A stretch of DNA of 64,000 nt from UBA9647 sp963739335 (lineage in GTDB: Bacteria; Bacteroidota; Ignavibacteria; UBA10030). Positions 38,036 through 48,929 of the stretch are shown here, one piece after another. The position numbers and the translations under genes were made by a program. The notes below the pieces were generated by a model, which was not told where the DNA came from, did no database searches, and saw only the letters and a program-made list of their open reading frames with translations. Every line of letters starts with the position of its first letter. The first letter of the stretch is position 1. The DNA lies in contig CAVUAC010000011.1 of assembly GCA_963739335.1 (NCBI GenBank), positions 1 to 64,000 of the forward strand, read 5' to 3'.

Positions 38036-38332
38036 ATGATACTCGTCCGCAACGTGTTTCAACTCAAGTTTGGAAAAGCCAGGGAAGCAACTGCTTTGAT
38101 GAAGGAGAACGAGGCGCTCCTTAAGAAGTATGGCGGTGCACAGATCCGTTACCTGATCGATCTCACCGGTCAGTTCTATACCCTCGTCATGGAAATTACA
38201 TACAAGAGTCTTGCAGACCTGGAACAGTCGCAGAAAGAGACAATGGGAGCGAAAGAGTTTTCGGACTGGTATCAGAAATTCATCCCACTCGTGGAGTCGG
38301 GCCACCGGGAGATGTTTACGATCCTGAACTGA
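38036..38332 (+). CDS. NIPSNAP-like dimeric alpha/beta-barrel protein
   Basis: A 98-residue protein of the ferredoxin-like dimeric barrel type, resembling NIPSNAP/DUF1330-like proteins. Evidence is the opening strand VRNVFQLKFGKAREATALMK, the central YTLVMEITYKSLADLE and the ending WYQKFIPLVESGHREMFTIL. A GAAAGGGG ribosome site precedes the ATG. The next gene is another small protein on the same strand. Function unknown; such folds often act as monooxygenase-like or ligand-binding units. Confidence 0.75.
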   Translation: MILVRNVFQLKFGKAREATALMKENEALLKKYGGAQIRYLIDLTGQFYTLVMEITYKSLADLEQSQKETMGAKEFSDWYQKFIPLVESGHREMFTILN

Positions 38333-38401
38333 TCTTCACTGTTGCGCAATTGATGTTGGTATAAATAGAGCGCTTATTGATCCCATCAACTGGAGGTGAC
38401 C

Positions 38402-38659
38402 ATGGAAAGATATCTTGTGATTTCTCCTCACACGGTACAGGATTGCAAGCAGGCCCTGAAAGAAGTGCATGCCGCCGGATACATCACGCATTTCGATTGG
38501 GGCTGTATGGATGGCGATCACACCGGCTGGGTTGTTCTTGAGGCCGAGAACGCTAAACAGGCCCTGATGGTGGTACCAACCTCGCAGCGTCATACCGCGA
38601 GAGCTGTGAAGCTTGCCAAATTCTCTCCTGCTGACGTGGAGAAAATGCACCACCAGTAG
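38402..38659 (+). CDS. Small conserved protein of unknown function
   Basis: An 85-residue protein: MERYLVISPHTVQDCKQALK, FDWGCMDGDHTGWVVLEAEN and TARAVKLAKFSPADVEKMHH. The pattern of two strand-helix units suggests a ferredoxin-like fold as in its upstream neighbour. The ATG at 38402 is six bases after GGAGG (38391-38395); a GTG at 38396 is too close to that site. The acyl-ACP desaturase starts 52 bases downstream, so co-transcription is likely. No function is known to me. Confidence 0.75.
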   Translation: MERYLVISPHTVQDCKQALKEVHAAGYITHFDWGCMDGDHTGWVVLEAENAKQALMVVPTSQRHTARAVKLAKFSPADVEKMHHQ

Positions 38660-38711
38660 CTGTAAGTTGGTCAGGGGAGTTGTGTGTCGTGTACGACTGC
38701 GAGTGAGAGAA

Positions 38712-39740
38712 ATGGTCGAAAACGCCGAAATGCGCATAACGTCGCGCGCCTTTGAGGTTATCAAAAGCATGGAGAGCTTTGTCGAACAGAACCTCAGCTC
38801 ATTGCTCAAGCCTGTGGAAGATAGCTGGCAACCAAGTGACTTTCTGCCGGACCTGACGCAGGCAGACTGGAAACAACAGGTCAGCGACTTCCAAGAGCGG
38901 GCCAAAGACCTGCCGGATGAACTGCTCGTGATTCTCGTCGGCGACATGATAACGGAAGAGGCGCTCCCGACGTACCAAACTTGGCTCAACAGGCTCGAAG
39001 GTGTCACCGACCTAACCGGATCGAGCAATACACCCTGGGCACGCTGGAGCCGAGGATGGACCGCCGAAGAAAACCGCCATGGAGATCTCTTGAACAGATA
39101 TTTGTACCTCTCCGGTCGGGTGGACATGCGCTCGATCGAGACGACCATCCACCATCTCATTAATAACGGGTTTGACCCACAGACGGGAAACGACCCATAC
39201 CGCGGGTTTGTGTACACATCGTTTCAAGAAAGGGCGACGAAGATTTCTCATCGAAATGTGGGGATTTTGGCGAAACAGGCCGGGGAAGACCGGCTGCACA
39301 AGATCTGCGGTCTCATTGCCGGGGACGAGGCGCGGCATGAGAAAGCGTACAAACTGTTCATGTCGAAGATCTTCGAGAGTGATCCAGCCGGGGCGGTTTT
39401 GGCTTTTGCGAAGATGATGAAAGCGAAGATCACCATGCCGGCATTACTGATGCACGATGGCAAGAACAATAATCTCTACAGGAAATTCTCTCTTGTTGCG
39501 CAAAAAGCGGGGGTCTACACGGTAAAAGACTATGCGGAGATTATCGGATCATTGGTCGAGGAATGGAAAGTAGCGGGCCTTGGTGGCCTTTCCGATGTTT
39601 CAGCTAAGGCGCAGGAGTATCTGTGCGGCCTTGCGGAGAGGTACAACAAGCTGTCCGAGCGGGTAAAGTTCTCAGGATCGGAAAAATTCAACTGGATCTA
39701 TGACAGGGAGATATCGCTGGCGCCCGTTTCAGCACCGTGA
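38712..39740 (+). CDS. Acyl-[acyl-carrier-protein] desaturase
   Basis: A 342-residue soluble di-iron enzyme of the plant-type stearoyl-ACP desaturase family, which puts a cis double bond into acyl-ACP using O2 and reduced ferredoxin. The two iron-binding EExxH-type motifs are EENRHG (119-124) and DEARHE (205-210). Supporting segments are TPWARWSRGWTAEE and HRNVGILAKQAGEDRLHK. The ATG at 38712 is used; longer in-frame starts overlap the upstream gene. Presence implies aerobic unsaturated lipid synthesis. Confidence 0.93.
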   Translation: MVENAEMRITSRAFEVIKSMESFVEQNLSSLLKPVEDSWQPSDFLPDLTQADWKQQVSDFQERAKDLPDELLVILVGDMITEEALPTYQTWLNRLEGVTDLTGSSNTPWARWSRGWTAEENRHGDLLNRYLYLSGRVDMRSIETTIHHLINNGFDPQTGNDPYRGFVYTSFQERATKISHRNVGILAKQAGEDRLHKICGLIAGDEARHEKAYKLFMSKIFESDPAGAVLAFAKMMKAKITMPALLMHDGKNNNLYRKFSLVAQKAGVYTVKDYAEIIGSLVEEWKVAGLGGLSDVSAKAQEYLCGLAERYNKLSERVKFSGSEKFNWIYDREISLAPVSAP

Positions 39741-39751
39741 CGTTGATTGCA

Positions 39752-40057
39752 TCAATATCCAAAGAGCCCCATCATCACCCTCACAAGAATCAACGCCCAC
39801 CCCACCATCACGAGAATCCACGCGATTTTCTTCGCGACCTGAACAAGAATAACAAAAGCAGTCAGCAGCGCGAGATAGCCTATCGGATCAGCCAGATCAG
39901 TAGGAACCCTTGCGGTCGGCAAAACGCGCGTGAGCAAGCAGACAACAAGCATCCCAACGTAGTGAGCCAGCGAATACAGGAACGTGAGAACAGCCGAGAG
40001 AATTTCCTTCCATGGTATATCAACGAGAGAGATCCAACACTCTGCTATTCCATTCAT
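39752..40057 (-). CDS. Small integral membrane protein
   Basis: A 101-residue hydrophobic protein with about three membrane helices: ILSAVLTFLYSLAHYVGMLV, PIGYLALLTAFVILVQVA and AWILVMVGWALILVRVMMGL. A conserved-looking loop, LPTARVPTDLADPIG, lies between the first two. No family is recognised. It converges with the desaturase (11 bases apart) and starts upstream of nothing on its own strand except the GH3 gene end, 25 bases away, so it may be the last gene of that transcript. Confidence 0.65.
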   Translation of the reverse strand: MNGIAECWISLVDIPWKEILSAVLTFLYSLAHYVGMLVVCLLTRVLPTARVPTDLADPIGYLALLTAFVILVQVAKKIAWILVMVGWALILVRVMMGLFGY

Positions 40058-40081
40058 GGCGATTCCTTCGTGAGCACTTTT

Positions 40082-42776
40082 CTATTTCTGTTTTTCGTCT
40101 ATCTGAAGCTTTGATCCAGCGACCTCAAAACGTCCCACGATAACCCCCGATGTTGCCGCATCCGCAACACCCTTGAACCCTGGCTGCTTGCCTCCAACAC
40201 TGATCTCGAAAACACCGGGCTGGACCACGCGTTTCGCCGCAGCGTCGATCAGTGAAAGCTGTCGCGGTGCAAGCGTAAAGGAAACGGTTTTCTTCTCCCC
40301 TGCATTGAGTTGCACCCGGCGGAACCCCTGAAGCGCCCGGATGGGGACGGGCACAGATGCCCGCACATCCGTAACATAAAGCTGAACAACTTCTTCACCT
40401 GCACGTTCGCCGGTGTTCTTCACATCGACGGAAACATGGATGCTGTCCCTTGCCCGAACACGCCGCGGCATCCGAAGGTTACTGTACCTGAAACGTTGTG
40501 TAGGACAGACCATGGCCGAATGGAAAGAGAGGCGCGCCTTTGAAGTAGCGATACGTTCTTCCATCCATATTGTAATTCGTGAACGGTGGGAGCTGCTCGG
40601 CCGATTTGTAGAACGTTACCGGCAGACGACCCGCAGGATTGTAATTGCCGAAGAGCACATCTGCGATCGCAAGGCCCGCGGCCTGACCGGGATACCAGGC
40701 CTCGATGATCACAGGAACATGCTCCGCCGCCCAATTCACAGCTACAGCGCTGCCGTTGAGGAGCACAAGCACCATAGGTTTTCCCGTCGCAGCTACTGCC
40801 TGAAGAAGCTCTTCTTGTGGTTTCGGTAAGCCGATGTCTACGCGATCACCCCCCTTGAAGCCTGGCACGTTTACAGGCATCTCCTCACCCTCGAGACGCG
40901 GTGACAACCCCATTACGAGCACGACAACATCCGCTGCCCGCGTCGCTGTGAGGGCATCCTCCGCCAGATGGGGGTTTGGCTGTGACCAGACGAGCTGCAC
41001 GCTTGCATCGGGCCGGCGATCAGAAAACTCGAGCTTCAGATGCCGCGGTATGCCTGCCTGAAGTTCAACATACTTCCACTGTGTGAACGCAGAGTGCCAG
41101 GCGGAATCATCGGCGATCAGCGAATCGTCGAGGGTAAGGTGTGCGGCGCCAAAGGCTCTCACACCAAGAGCATAGCGACCCGAAACGGTTGGGGTAATTG
41201 TCCCAGTCCAGCGCACGCTGAAGCTGTCCACATTCATTCCGGCTATTGGAGAATCCTGCCACCAATTATAGTCAACCCTCTCGTCAATGCGCGTTCGAAA
41301 TGGCTGACCTTGAAACCGTTGGTTGTTGAAGTATTCTGCTTGCAGGCCATTGATATTGGGAGTCTCGCCGCCAGGCAAAAGCACTGTCGGCGGAACAACC
41401 GTCAGTGAAGGCATATTCTCAGCTGCATCGCAGCCTCTGGAGTAAGTCACGCTGGTGCCAGGCGGTGCTACCCGTTCAACGCCTTCCAATGGTGTGATGG
41501 GATTTGACGGGATTCCGTTGTAGTTGCCGAGCAACAGTTCAGCATCGTCTGCGTTCGGGCCGATCACCGCAATAACCTTCTTGCCCTTCTTGAGAGGCAG
41601 CAATCCGCCTTCGTTTTTGAGCAAAACGATTGACTTTCGTGCTGCCTCAACGGCGAGATTCTGATGTTCTTTGGAGTCGTTGACCGTGATAGGAATGTTG
41701 GCATATGGGACACGTTCCGGAGGATCAAACATGCCGAGCCTGAAGCGTGCGCGGAACAGACGCCTCACCGCGACATCAACTAATTGTTCGCTGACAAGCT
41801 TCTGCCTGACGGCTACACCAAGGCTGTCATACGTCACACCGCAGTTTAGATCGGTGCCGGCGAGGAGCGCCCGCGCCGCCGCCTGAGGTGCCGTCTTGTC
41901 AACCTTGTGGGATGTGTAGAAGTCCATGATTGCCCAGCAGTCGGAAACGACGTATCCGCTGAATCCCCACTCGTCCCTGAGAATTTTCTGCAGCAGCTCG
42001 CTGCTTCCGCAGCACGGCTCACCACGAAAACGGTTGTAGGCGCACATGATAGATTGCGCATTTGCCTCCATCACGGTTGCACGGAACGCCGGCAGATATG
42101 TCTCGCGCAGGTCGCGCTCATCTACGAGAGCGTCAAACACATGCCGATCGGGTTCGGGCCCGCTGTGCACAGCAAAGTGCTTTGGCGTGGAGATCGTCTT
42201 GAGGTACTTGGGATCATCTCCCTGCATTCCCTTGACAAATGCGACTCCGAGCCTTCCTGTCAAATAGGGGTCCTCGCCGTAGGTTTCCATGCCGCGTCCC
42301 CATCGGGGATCACGAAAAATATTGATGTTGGGGGACCAGAAGGTGAGTCCCTCATAGATACCCTGGCGTCCCTTTTGGACAGCATCGTGATGCTTGGCGC
42401 GGGCTTCATCGGAGATGACTGTCGCGACACGAAACATCAGGTCGGCGTCCCAGGCTGCAGCCAGGCCGATGGCCTGAGGAAAAACAGTTGCCCTTCCTGA
42501 ACGCGCCACGCCATGCAGCGCCTCATTCCACCAGTTGTATGCAGGAACGCCCAACCGCTCGATGGTCGGTGCTGTGTACAGCATTTGGCTAACCTTCTCG
42601 TCGAGCGTCATGCGCGAGATAAGGTCATTGACCCGATCTTCCAGCGGAAGGTCAGGATTCTTGAAGGGAAACGCTGCTTTTGAGTTGCCCGGCTGATTCT
42701 GACCGAGAGCAATGCCGCAAAAAGCTGTGCAGAGTAAAATGACCAAGATGCGGATTCTGCTCACCAAATTTCTCAT
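40082..42776 (-). CDS. Secreted GH3 glycosidase with PA14 domain, one +1 frameshift near 40490
   Basis: About 895 residues. A signal peptide (ILVILLCTAFCGIALG) is followed by the GH3 barrel: MTLDEKVSQMLYTAPTIERL, FSP-type INIFRDPRWGRGMETYGEDP, the KHF motif near 199 and nucleophile Asp279 in YVVSDCWAIMDF. The second GH3 domain carries an inserted PA14 module (GLQAEYFNNQRFQG to ASVQLVWSQP). The C-terminal fibronectin-like domain is entered through a frame change at SYTTF / RYSNLRMPRR, which fits one extra base near 40490. It most resembles beta-xylosidase/beta-glucosidase-type GH3 enzymes; PA14 often binds carbohydrate. Confidence 0.9.
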
Positions 42777-42902
42777 ATCTTCTCCTGCAAGCTATGTATT
42801 TGCGATTCTGACGGTGCTTAGAGAACTCTCGTTGAAGAGCAAGATCAGAAACAGTACCACCTTCAACGCTTGATGCCCAGGTGTCAGCGAAAATCGGCAA
42901 CG

Positions 42903-45742
42903 TTATTTCTGCAGCCCGCCCACCCAAGCGGTGCCGCAGATCGTACTGTAGGGACATTGCGGACACGCTTTGTCAAAGTGATCCGTTGCCTCAAAGGGAA
43001 CGTCGGGATTGAGGATCTCGTCGACGAGGCGGAACATGATCGGCTGGACCGCATGGTAAACCTCTGCAGCAGTGTGCTTGTTGCCGCCGATGTCGATTTC
43101 GATGTCTGTTGTGATTTCATTCCGGCCGAGGAAAAGATACGCCGGTGTTATTGCATCAACCGGGACGCCCGTTGACTGGGAGTACAATAACATGTACACC
43201 GGCAGTTGAAAGGACCCAATCGCATCCCGCCATGTGGAGGAATCACCTGCATCAAGTTTGCCGAGATTGATCCTGACCGACTTGTCGTCGCGTCCCGTTT
43301 TGTAATCCAGGATTGCGTAGTGGTTGCCTCGGCGTTCGATGCGGTCGAGTCGCCCACTAAAGCAATACCCGTTTGCCATAACGGAGAGTTCTTGCTCCAA
43401 CGCAAGCAGCTCGATTGGACCGCGCTCCATCATTGGAATTTGATAGCCCGTCAGAAATGCGTCGAGCTGGCGCGTGGCCTGTTGCTTCACAAGATATACA
43501 GGACCGATGGGATCGCTGCCATATTCTTCTGTGAAAAGTCCGTCGATCACCCGGGGCAGCCGCGCGCGGTCAAGAACATCTGGAGCAAGCACACGTTCAA
43601 CAAGGCCATCAAAATATACTTTCAGCACTTTATGAACGAAGGATCCAATTTGACGCTGGTCAATATCTTCTGCTACCTCCTCTTTTTCTGAAAGCCGCAA
43701 AACGTGCGCGTAGTAGAATTGCAGCGGACATCGGAGGTATGCATCAAGAGACGTGGCAGTATGTTCAAACTTCTTCAGGTGTTCGACAACGGTCGAGGTT
43801 TTCTGGATTGCCTCTGGGCGAGAAGTTGAGAGCCTCACGCTGTAGCGCACAACCCGAACAAGGTCTTTGACATCAAGATCCTTCTTGCTCTTCTGTTGCT
43901 CCCAGAGGAGCTTTTCGAGGAAACGGCTCTTCTCGTGATTCCCGGACTCCGTGAAGAAGCAGTGCACCTCCCTAGCTCCGGCAAGCAGCGTGCTGAAATA
44001 GTATTCGACGAGCTTCTCGCGATCACAGTGTGTTTCCAGATGCAGCGTTTCCCGGAGGCGTTGAGGCAGAAGCACGTCGTGGCCGCGGCCGCCAGGGATG
44101 ACATCGTCGGTTGCATTCAGGAAAAACACGGTGTCGAATGAGAGATTGCGGGTCTCAAGCAGACCGAGTACCTGGAGCCCCCTGAGCGGCGTGCCGTGGA
44201 AAGGCACTTCCTCGGTCGCCATAGCATTCTGAAGAAATGTGAAATAATCGGCCAGTTGGGCAAAGCGGTGACCAGCAAGCAGGGACTCGCTGATCGTGTT
44301 CAACAACTCGATGCACCTCTCAGCATAGGGACGGAATAACGCGTGGCGAGTAGCGGTGCTCTGTTTATGGATGTATTGCAGAACCTCGATGGCTTTGACC
44401 GCAAAATCCTGCAGTGATTGAAAACTAAGGAATTTCCGGATTGTTTGATCGTGAACAGTCTTGAGATGATTCTTCAACTCGGAGATGGTCACCTCGATGT
44501 TGCTCGTAGCGAGTCCCCGGCGGACGTTGTCAAGGAGCTTACTATCTTCCTCCAGGGACTCGAGAGCAACAAACATCTTCGATTGGTTCCGCGCGAGATG
44601 TGTTTCGATCGCGTGAAACAACACACGTGTGACATCTGCCCTCTGTCCGAAAAGAATATTCTTGGTGTACGGATGGAGGACATACGTTGTGTAGTCGGAT
44701 ACCGACACCTTGCCGTTGAGAGCCCCGGCACTTACCTTGATCAAGCTACTCAAAAAGCCAAAGAGGGGCGTACGCTCCAAAGGATAGCCCAGAGCGATAT
44801 TGTAGCCGTCCCTTGGGAGAAGCGGAAGCGTATGGTGGATGACCGGGAAGAGGGCGTCCGATGTCGGCAGTACCAATGACCGTTCGCTCGTTGATGGTAT
44901 CGCCTGTCTCGATCATCGCTTTGACTTTCTGGCTTACGGCGAACACCTGGCCGTGTGTATCAGAGGCCTTATAGAGATAGCACTTCGGCGAGCGGTCTGC
45001 AACAGAGAGTTCTTTGGCTTTTGTCTCAACCCCGATGCTCGCGAGTTGCTTCTGCAGTCCAGGACCTTGCTGTGCCATAAAGATTGTATTGTCGCGACGC
45101 AAGAGGCTTCTGATGATTCGCCGCTCGAGAGCTGTGTACGCGTAGAATCCGGCAAGGATGATGCTGGCGTACCGACGAAAGGTCCACAGCGTCAAGGTTG
45201 TCGGCAACCCTTCGGTAATCCAGCGACCGCGTGGTGAAGCCCCTCTCTTCGACCAAAAAATAGAAGCGCTCAAAGTACTGAGGCAGGGCCTGGACTCTTC
45301 CCAGCGGAACGGAAGACAAAGCTTCTCGTATATGGTTGATTGTGACGTCAGCCATCACAAGCTCTTCCATTTCAGCAAAAATCCTCAGTCCCAACCCCAC
45401 GAATCGATCCACCGAGTTGAAATGATCACCACCGAGATGGTTGGGAAGTGTGGTATGGATATCGAAGAGAAGTGCCACCGCATCGAGGCCTTCAAGGGCT
45501 CGACGGCAAACCTGAAGTTTCTTGGTAACCAGGTATTCAATGAAAGAATCGATAGAGAATATGTGAGGCGGAATGAAGCTGCCCTGCAGCTGGTCTGCAA
45601 TTGCCTTGCGGACGAAATGCGCCGGGCGCTTACCGGGAAATACAATGATCGAACGGCTGAAGTCGTTTGTGTCGGACGTCAATTGAGTAACGACCGCCTG
45701 AACGAGGTTTTGCGTCGGCGCTATGACAATTGTTCGGCTCAC
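42903..45742 (-). CDS. addB: AddB-like helicase/nuclease subunit, two +1 frameshifts
   Basis: Around 945 residues in three frames. The N-terminus (MSRTIVIAPTQNLVQAVVTQ, SIIVFPGKRPAHFVR) starts at a GTG overlapping the addA stop (GTGA). Frame changes near 45185 and 44880 fit one extra base each; the latter joins NERTVI to VLPTSDALFP. The C-terminus is a PD-(D/E)xK nuclease with GRLDRIERRGNHYAILDYKT. Cysteines in LRCPLQFYYAHVL and CPQCPYSTICG fit the AddB 4Fe-4S cluster. With AddA it should process double-strand ends for RecA. Confidence 0.85.
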
Positions 45743-48700
45743 GAGACAGCGTGGATGCGTTGGTGATCGATGTAGACGAGCAGACCCCGGATGATTCGAT
45801 CCTTGTAAAAATTTCTGAGGACGTTCAGATACTTCTTAATCTGTTCTGAATATTCCGGCTTCTTGTCACCTGTTTTATAGTCGATGACAGTTATCACGCT
45901 TGGATCGACAACCACACGATCCATTCGGACAAGAGCCCCATCGTTTGCCACAAACTCCTGCTCATTGAGCACCGTTCGGCCTTCCTTGTGAATGAAATAG
46001 GGATGCAGATCAGGGAGGAGCAGGATATCTTTCAGCGTATTGCTTATCTCGGTCACCGGTCTGTCAAAAGGCATGCGTATCTGTGCTTGCCGGATTGCTG
46101 CCTCAAGGATTTCGCCGCTTTTTTCGTCGGTGTACTCGATGTTTTCAAGCACAGCATGGAAGAACTCGCCCCGCCGTGTCTCATGAAAAGCAATGCCTGC
46201 ATATTCAGCCGGACGAATATCGGACCGCGGCAGATCGTGACAAAGTTCAACACCACCCTCTGCCACTGCGGCGCTGCGTTCTACCATTGGCTTCTGATGG
46301 GCTTCGTAGCCGCTTGCAGGAAGGAACTCGGAGGGGACTTTCCCCCGATGAGCCTTCACGCTTAGGATGTACATTTCCTCTTCGGCTCTCGTGAACGCAA
46401 CGTAGAGCTTGTTCAAATCGTCCACCGTGTGCCGCAACTCCTTCACATGATAAAGCTGCGCGAGCTCAGGCACCTTTTCAGCCAGATCTTTCGTGAGGCG
46501 AATGAGCCGCACCCCATCGTCCCCCTCTTCGAGGTACAGGCTGTCGCGTCGTGGCTGCGAGTCGTAAAGGAGAACAATAACGACTTTTGATTCGAGCCCC
46601 TTTGCCTTGTGAATCGTCATGACTTTGACAGCATCAATATCAGTGGGGATGTCGACGTTCCAATCGGCGTCTTCGGACGACTCCTCGGCATAGTGAAGAA
46701 ATGCCTTCAAAGTGTTTTCTGCCCGTTCCTCGAAATCCTTGACGACCTCAAGGATCTTGACCAACGTCGCTTCTTCATCGGGGAGCAAAGAGAAAATGCT
46801 GAAACTCTTGTAGGTCTCGGAGATGAGATCATACACAGGCAGATATCCGACGACATTGAAGAGGTTTTCGAAATACTCCTGCCAGAGGTCGGGATATGTT
46901 TCGCGGAAGAACAAATAGAGAGGACGATCATGCCGAGGTGTCAGTCGGTGCGTGAAGAGAAAATCCAGAAGGTCCTGTCTCCGCACAGGCTGATGGTGTT
47001 GACGCAATAACCGCTCGAACACGTCACTCAGTATGAATGTCGCGAACGAAAGATCGTCGATGGGAGAATCAAGGAACTGGAGCAAGCCCAGCAGCTCTCC
47101 GGTGACCTTGCGACTGCGGACGTCGAGGCTGCTGTGAGAGACAAACGAGATCCCAGTCTCATTGAGCCATCCGCTGACTTCGACAATATCACGATTGCGC
47201 GGGGATAGGATGGTAATGTCCGAACGTTGGTAGCCGCGAGTGAGACAGTCGGCGACCACTGCGAGTAGCTTCTGCCTCTCAGGAAGCGGGGCTGAATCGT
47301 CCGCCTCTGCATCAGCTGCAAACGAGGTTAGTTCAACGTATCCCTTTCCACGGAACCCCTCCTTCACAAGTTGAGCGTCGATAGCCAAGCCGCTTGCTTG
47401 CTCTGCTCCGGCTATGGCCTTCCCGGGTACGTTGTTTTTAAACACATCATCGTTGAAGCGGAGTATCTTCTCAAAACTCCGGTAGTTTGTTGCTAATGTC
47501 TTCGGATCCTTTTTGGCGGATGGAAAGACGTTCTCATCCCGCAAACGCTTCATGATTGTCCAATCTGCACCGCGGAAACCGTAGATCGACTGCTTCATGT
47601 CGCCAACGACGAAGAGGCTGCCCTTCATGGAAACAGCGTTGCCGACCAGCGGCTCGATGGTTTCCCATTGGATTGGGTTTGTATCCTGGAACTCATCAAT
47701 CAGGTAGTGGCAAAGCGTCTCACCCAGGCTGTAGTAAATCTCCGGCACGATGCCCGGTTTGAGGTACTCCGCCAGTTTCTTGATCACGTCTGCGATATCG
47801 ATCTTGCTCTGTTCGCGCTTTACCGCGTCGATCGATCGCGAAAGAACAGTATGCGCTTCGGCATACGGTTGGTAGTGCTGCCGCGCCTTCAGAACAATGA
47901 GCCGCCCCCGGAGCTGAGCAATATCATTGCACAGCGACTGGCAATCGGCAAGCGTGCGCTCGTATTCTGTCAACCCGCTGCCCGATTTTGTCACAGGAGG
48001 AAACGGCAATTTGTGGTTAAGAATTCCGTCGATGTCCCCAGACCGTGCCGACTCCACAAGAGTCTCAAAGCGCTTGCTTTTCACAACCCTCGGTCGGTTG
48101 GTAGCAACATCAAGCTCCAGAATCTGCTGAATGATTTGACTTTCATCATTGCGAATCGCGGCTGCATGATTTTCCAGGCGCAACTGTTTTGTTGTCAGAA
48201 TAATTCTCTTGTACAGGTCCTTCACCTTCGCAGCGAGGTCGGGATATGGGTTCCAGAGGAAGCGGTCATCGGCGGCACGGCTCTCCAACAGCAAATCAAG
48301 GAGTTGAGTCAGAAGGCGGGCGGAATCGGTGCCCTGGCTGAGTTCGCGGGCAAAAAGATCGAAGGCATCGTCGAGGATTGCATCGCTGTCAAGGACGATC
48401 TCGAGGTCGGGGGATAGCCCCAGCTCCAGCGCAGAGGCCTTGAAGACACGCGCAAGGAAGCTATCGATTGTTTGGATCTGAAAATCGGAGTAGTTGTCGA
48501 GGATTTCCTCAACCAGGCGATCGGCCTGCAGCTGCAACTCAGAGCGAGTGAGAGAAAGCAAGGGGGCGAGCTCTTCGAGAGTGTCTGGTTTTCCAAGAGA
48601 GGCTAGCTTCAGTGCGCCCAGGACGCGCTGTTTCATCTCTCGTGCTGCGTTGTTGGTAAACGTAATGGCGAGAACGTTTTTCAGGTTGTTGCTAGGGATC

Positions 48701-48834
48701 ATCTTTGAAAGGAGAATCTGGACGAAGCGCTGCTTGAGTGCCGTTGTCTTCCCTGAACCAGCAGAGGCTGTGACGACGGTGTACTTCGGCAATTCGCCAG
48801 CGAACAGACTATCGTTTTCGAGGATGGTTGGCAT
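45739..48834 (-). CDS. addA: AddA-like UvrD-family helicase-nuclease
   Basis: A 1031-residue ATP-dependent helicase of the RecB/AddA type. Motif I TASAGSGKTTALKQRF is at residues 23-38, followed by AITFTNNAAREMKQRV, motif III/IV VGDMKQSIYGFRGADW, LATNYRSF, and motifs V/VI VMTIHKAKGLESKVV and LYVAFTRAEEEMY. The C-terminus holds a PD-(D/E)xK nuclease (VRMDRVVVDPSVITVIDYKT, then QIKKYLNVLRNF). Both nuclease sites in the AddAB pair are therefore present. The gene overlaps addB by four bases. No RecC- or RecD-like gene is nearby. Confidence 0.92.
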   Translation of the reverse strand: MPTILENDSLFAGELPKYTVVTASAGSGKTTALKQRFVQILLSKMIPSNNLKNVLAITFTNNAAREMKQRVLGALKLASLGKPDTLEELAPLLSLTRSELQLQADRLVEEILDNYSDFQIQTIDSFLARVFKASALELGLSPDLEIVLDSDAILDDAFDLFARELSQGTDSARLLTQLLDLLLESRAADDRFLWNPYPDLAAKVKDLYKRIILTTKQLRLENHAAAIRNDESQIIQQILELDVATNRPRVVKSKRFETLVESARSGDIDGILNHKLPFPPVTKSGSGLTEYERTLADCQSLCNDIAQLRGRLIVLKARQHYQPYAEAHTVLSRSIDAVKREQSKIDIADVIKKLAEYLKPGIVPEIYYSLGETLCHYLIDEFQDTNPIQWETIEPLVGNAVSMKGSLFVVGDMKQSIYGFRGADWTIMKRLRDENVFPSAKKDPKTLATNYRSFEKILRFNDDVFKNNVPGKAIAGAEQASGLAIDAQLVKEGFRGKGYVELTSFAADAEADDSAPLPERQKLLAVVADCLTRGYQRSDITILSPRNRDIVEVSGWLNETGISFVSHSSLDVRSRKVTGELLGLLQFLDSPIDDLSFATFILSDVFERLLRQHHQPVRRQDLLDFLFTHRLTPRHDRPLYLFFRETYPDLWQEYFENLFNVVGYLPVYDLISETYKSFSIFSLLPDEEATLVKILEVVKDFEERAENTLKAFLHYAEESSEDADWNVDIPTDIDAVKVMTIHKAKGLESKVVIVLLYDSQPRRDSLYLEEGDDGVRLIRLTKDLAEKVPELAQLYHVKELRHTVDDLNKLYVAFTRAEEEMYILSVKAHRGKVPSEFLPASGYEAHQKPMVERSAAVAEGGVELCHDLPRSDIRPAEYAGIAFHETRRGEFFHAVLENIEYTDEKSGEILEAAIRQAQIRMPFDRPVTEISNTLKDILLLPDLHPYFIHKEGRTVLNEQEFVANDGALVRMDRVVVDPSVITVIDYKTGDKKPEYSEQIKKYLNVLRNFYKDRIIRGLLVYIDHQRIHAVS

Positions 48835-48929
48835 GGAGGAGTTACACGCAAAAACAATTTAGGAAATATTCTCAAATATTCGAGAGGAAAACGACGTACC
48901 GCGGGGCGGGGGAATAGCGGGAGGAGCGC

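Noticed and set aside
41907..42500. Plus-strand 197-residue frame
   Set aside because: Antisense to the GH3 catalytic barrel.
44746..45273. Independent gene between two addB fragments
   Set aside because: The middle frame supplies the missing middle part of AddB, and its outer parts are out-of-frame noise.
45158..45766. Plus-strand 202-residue frame
   Set aside because: Antisense to addB, which has clear motifs on the minus strand.
47668..48417. Plus-strand 249-residue frame
   Set aside because: Antisense to addA helicase domain; no motifs of its own.
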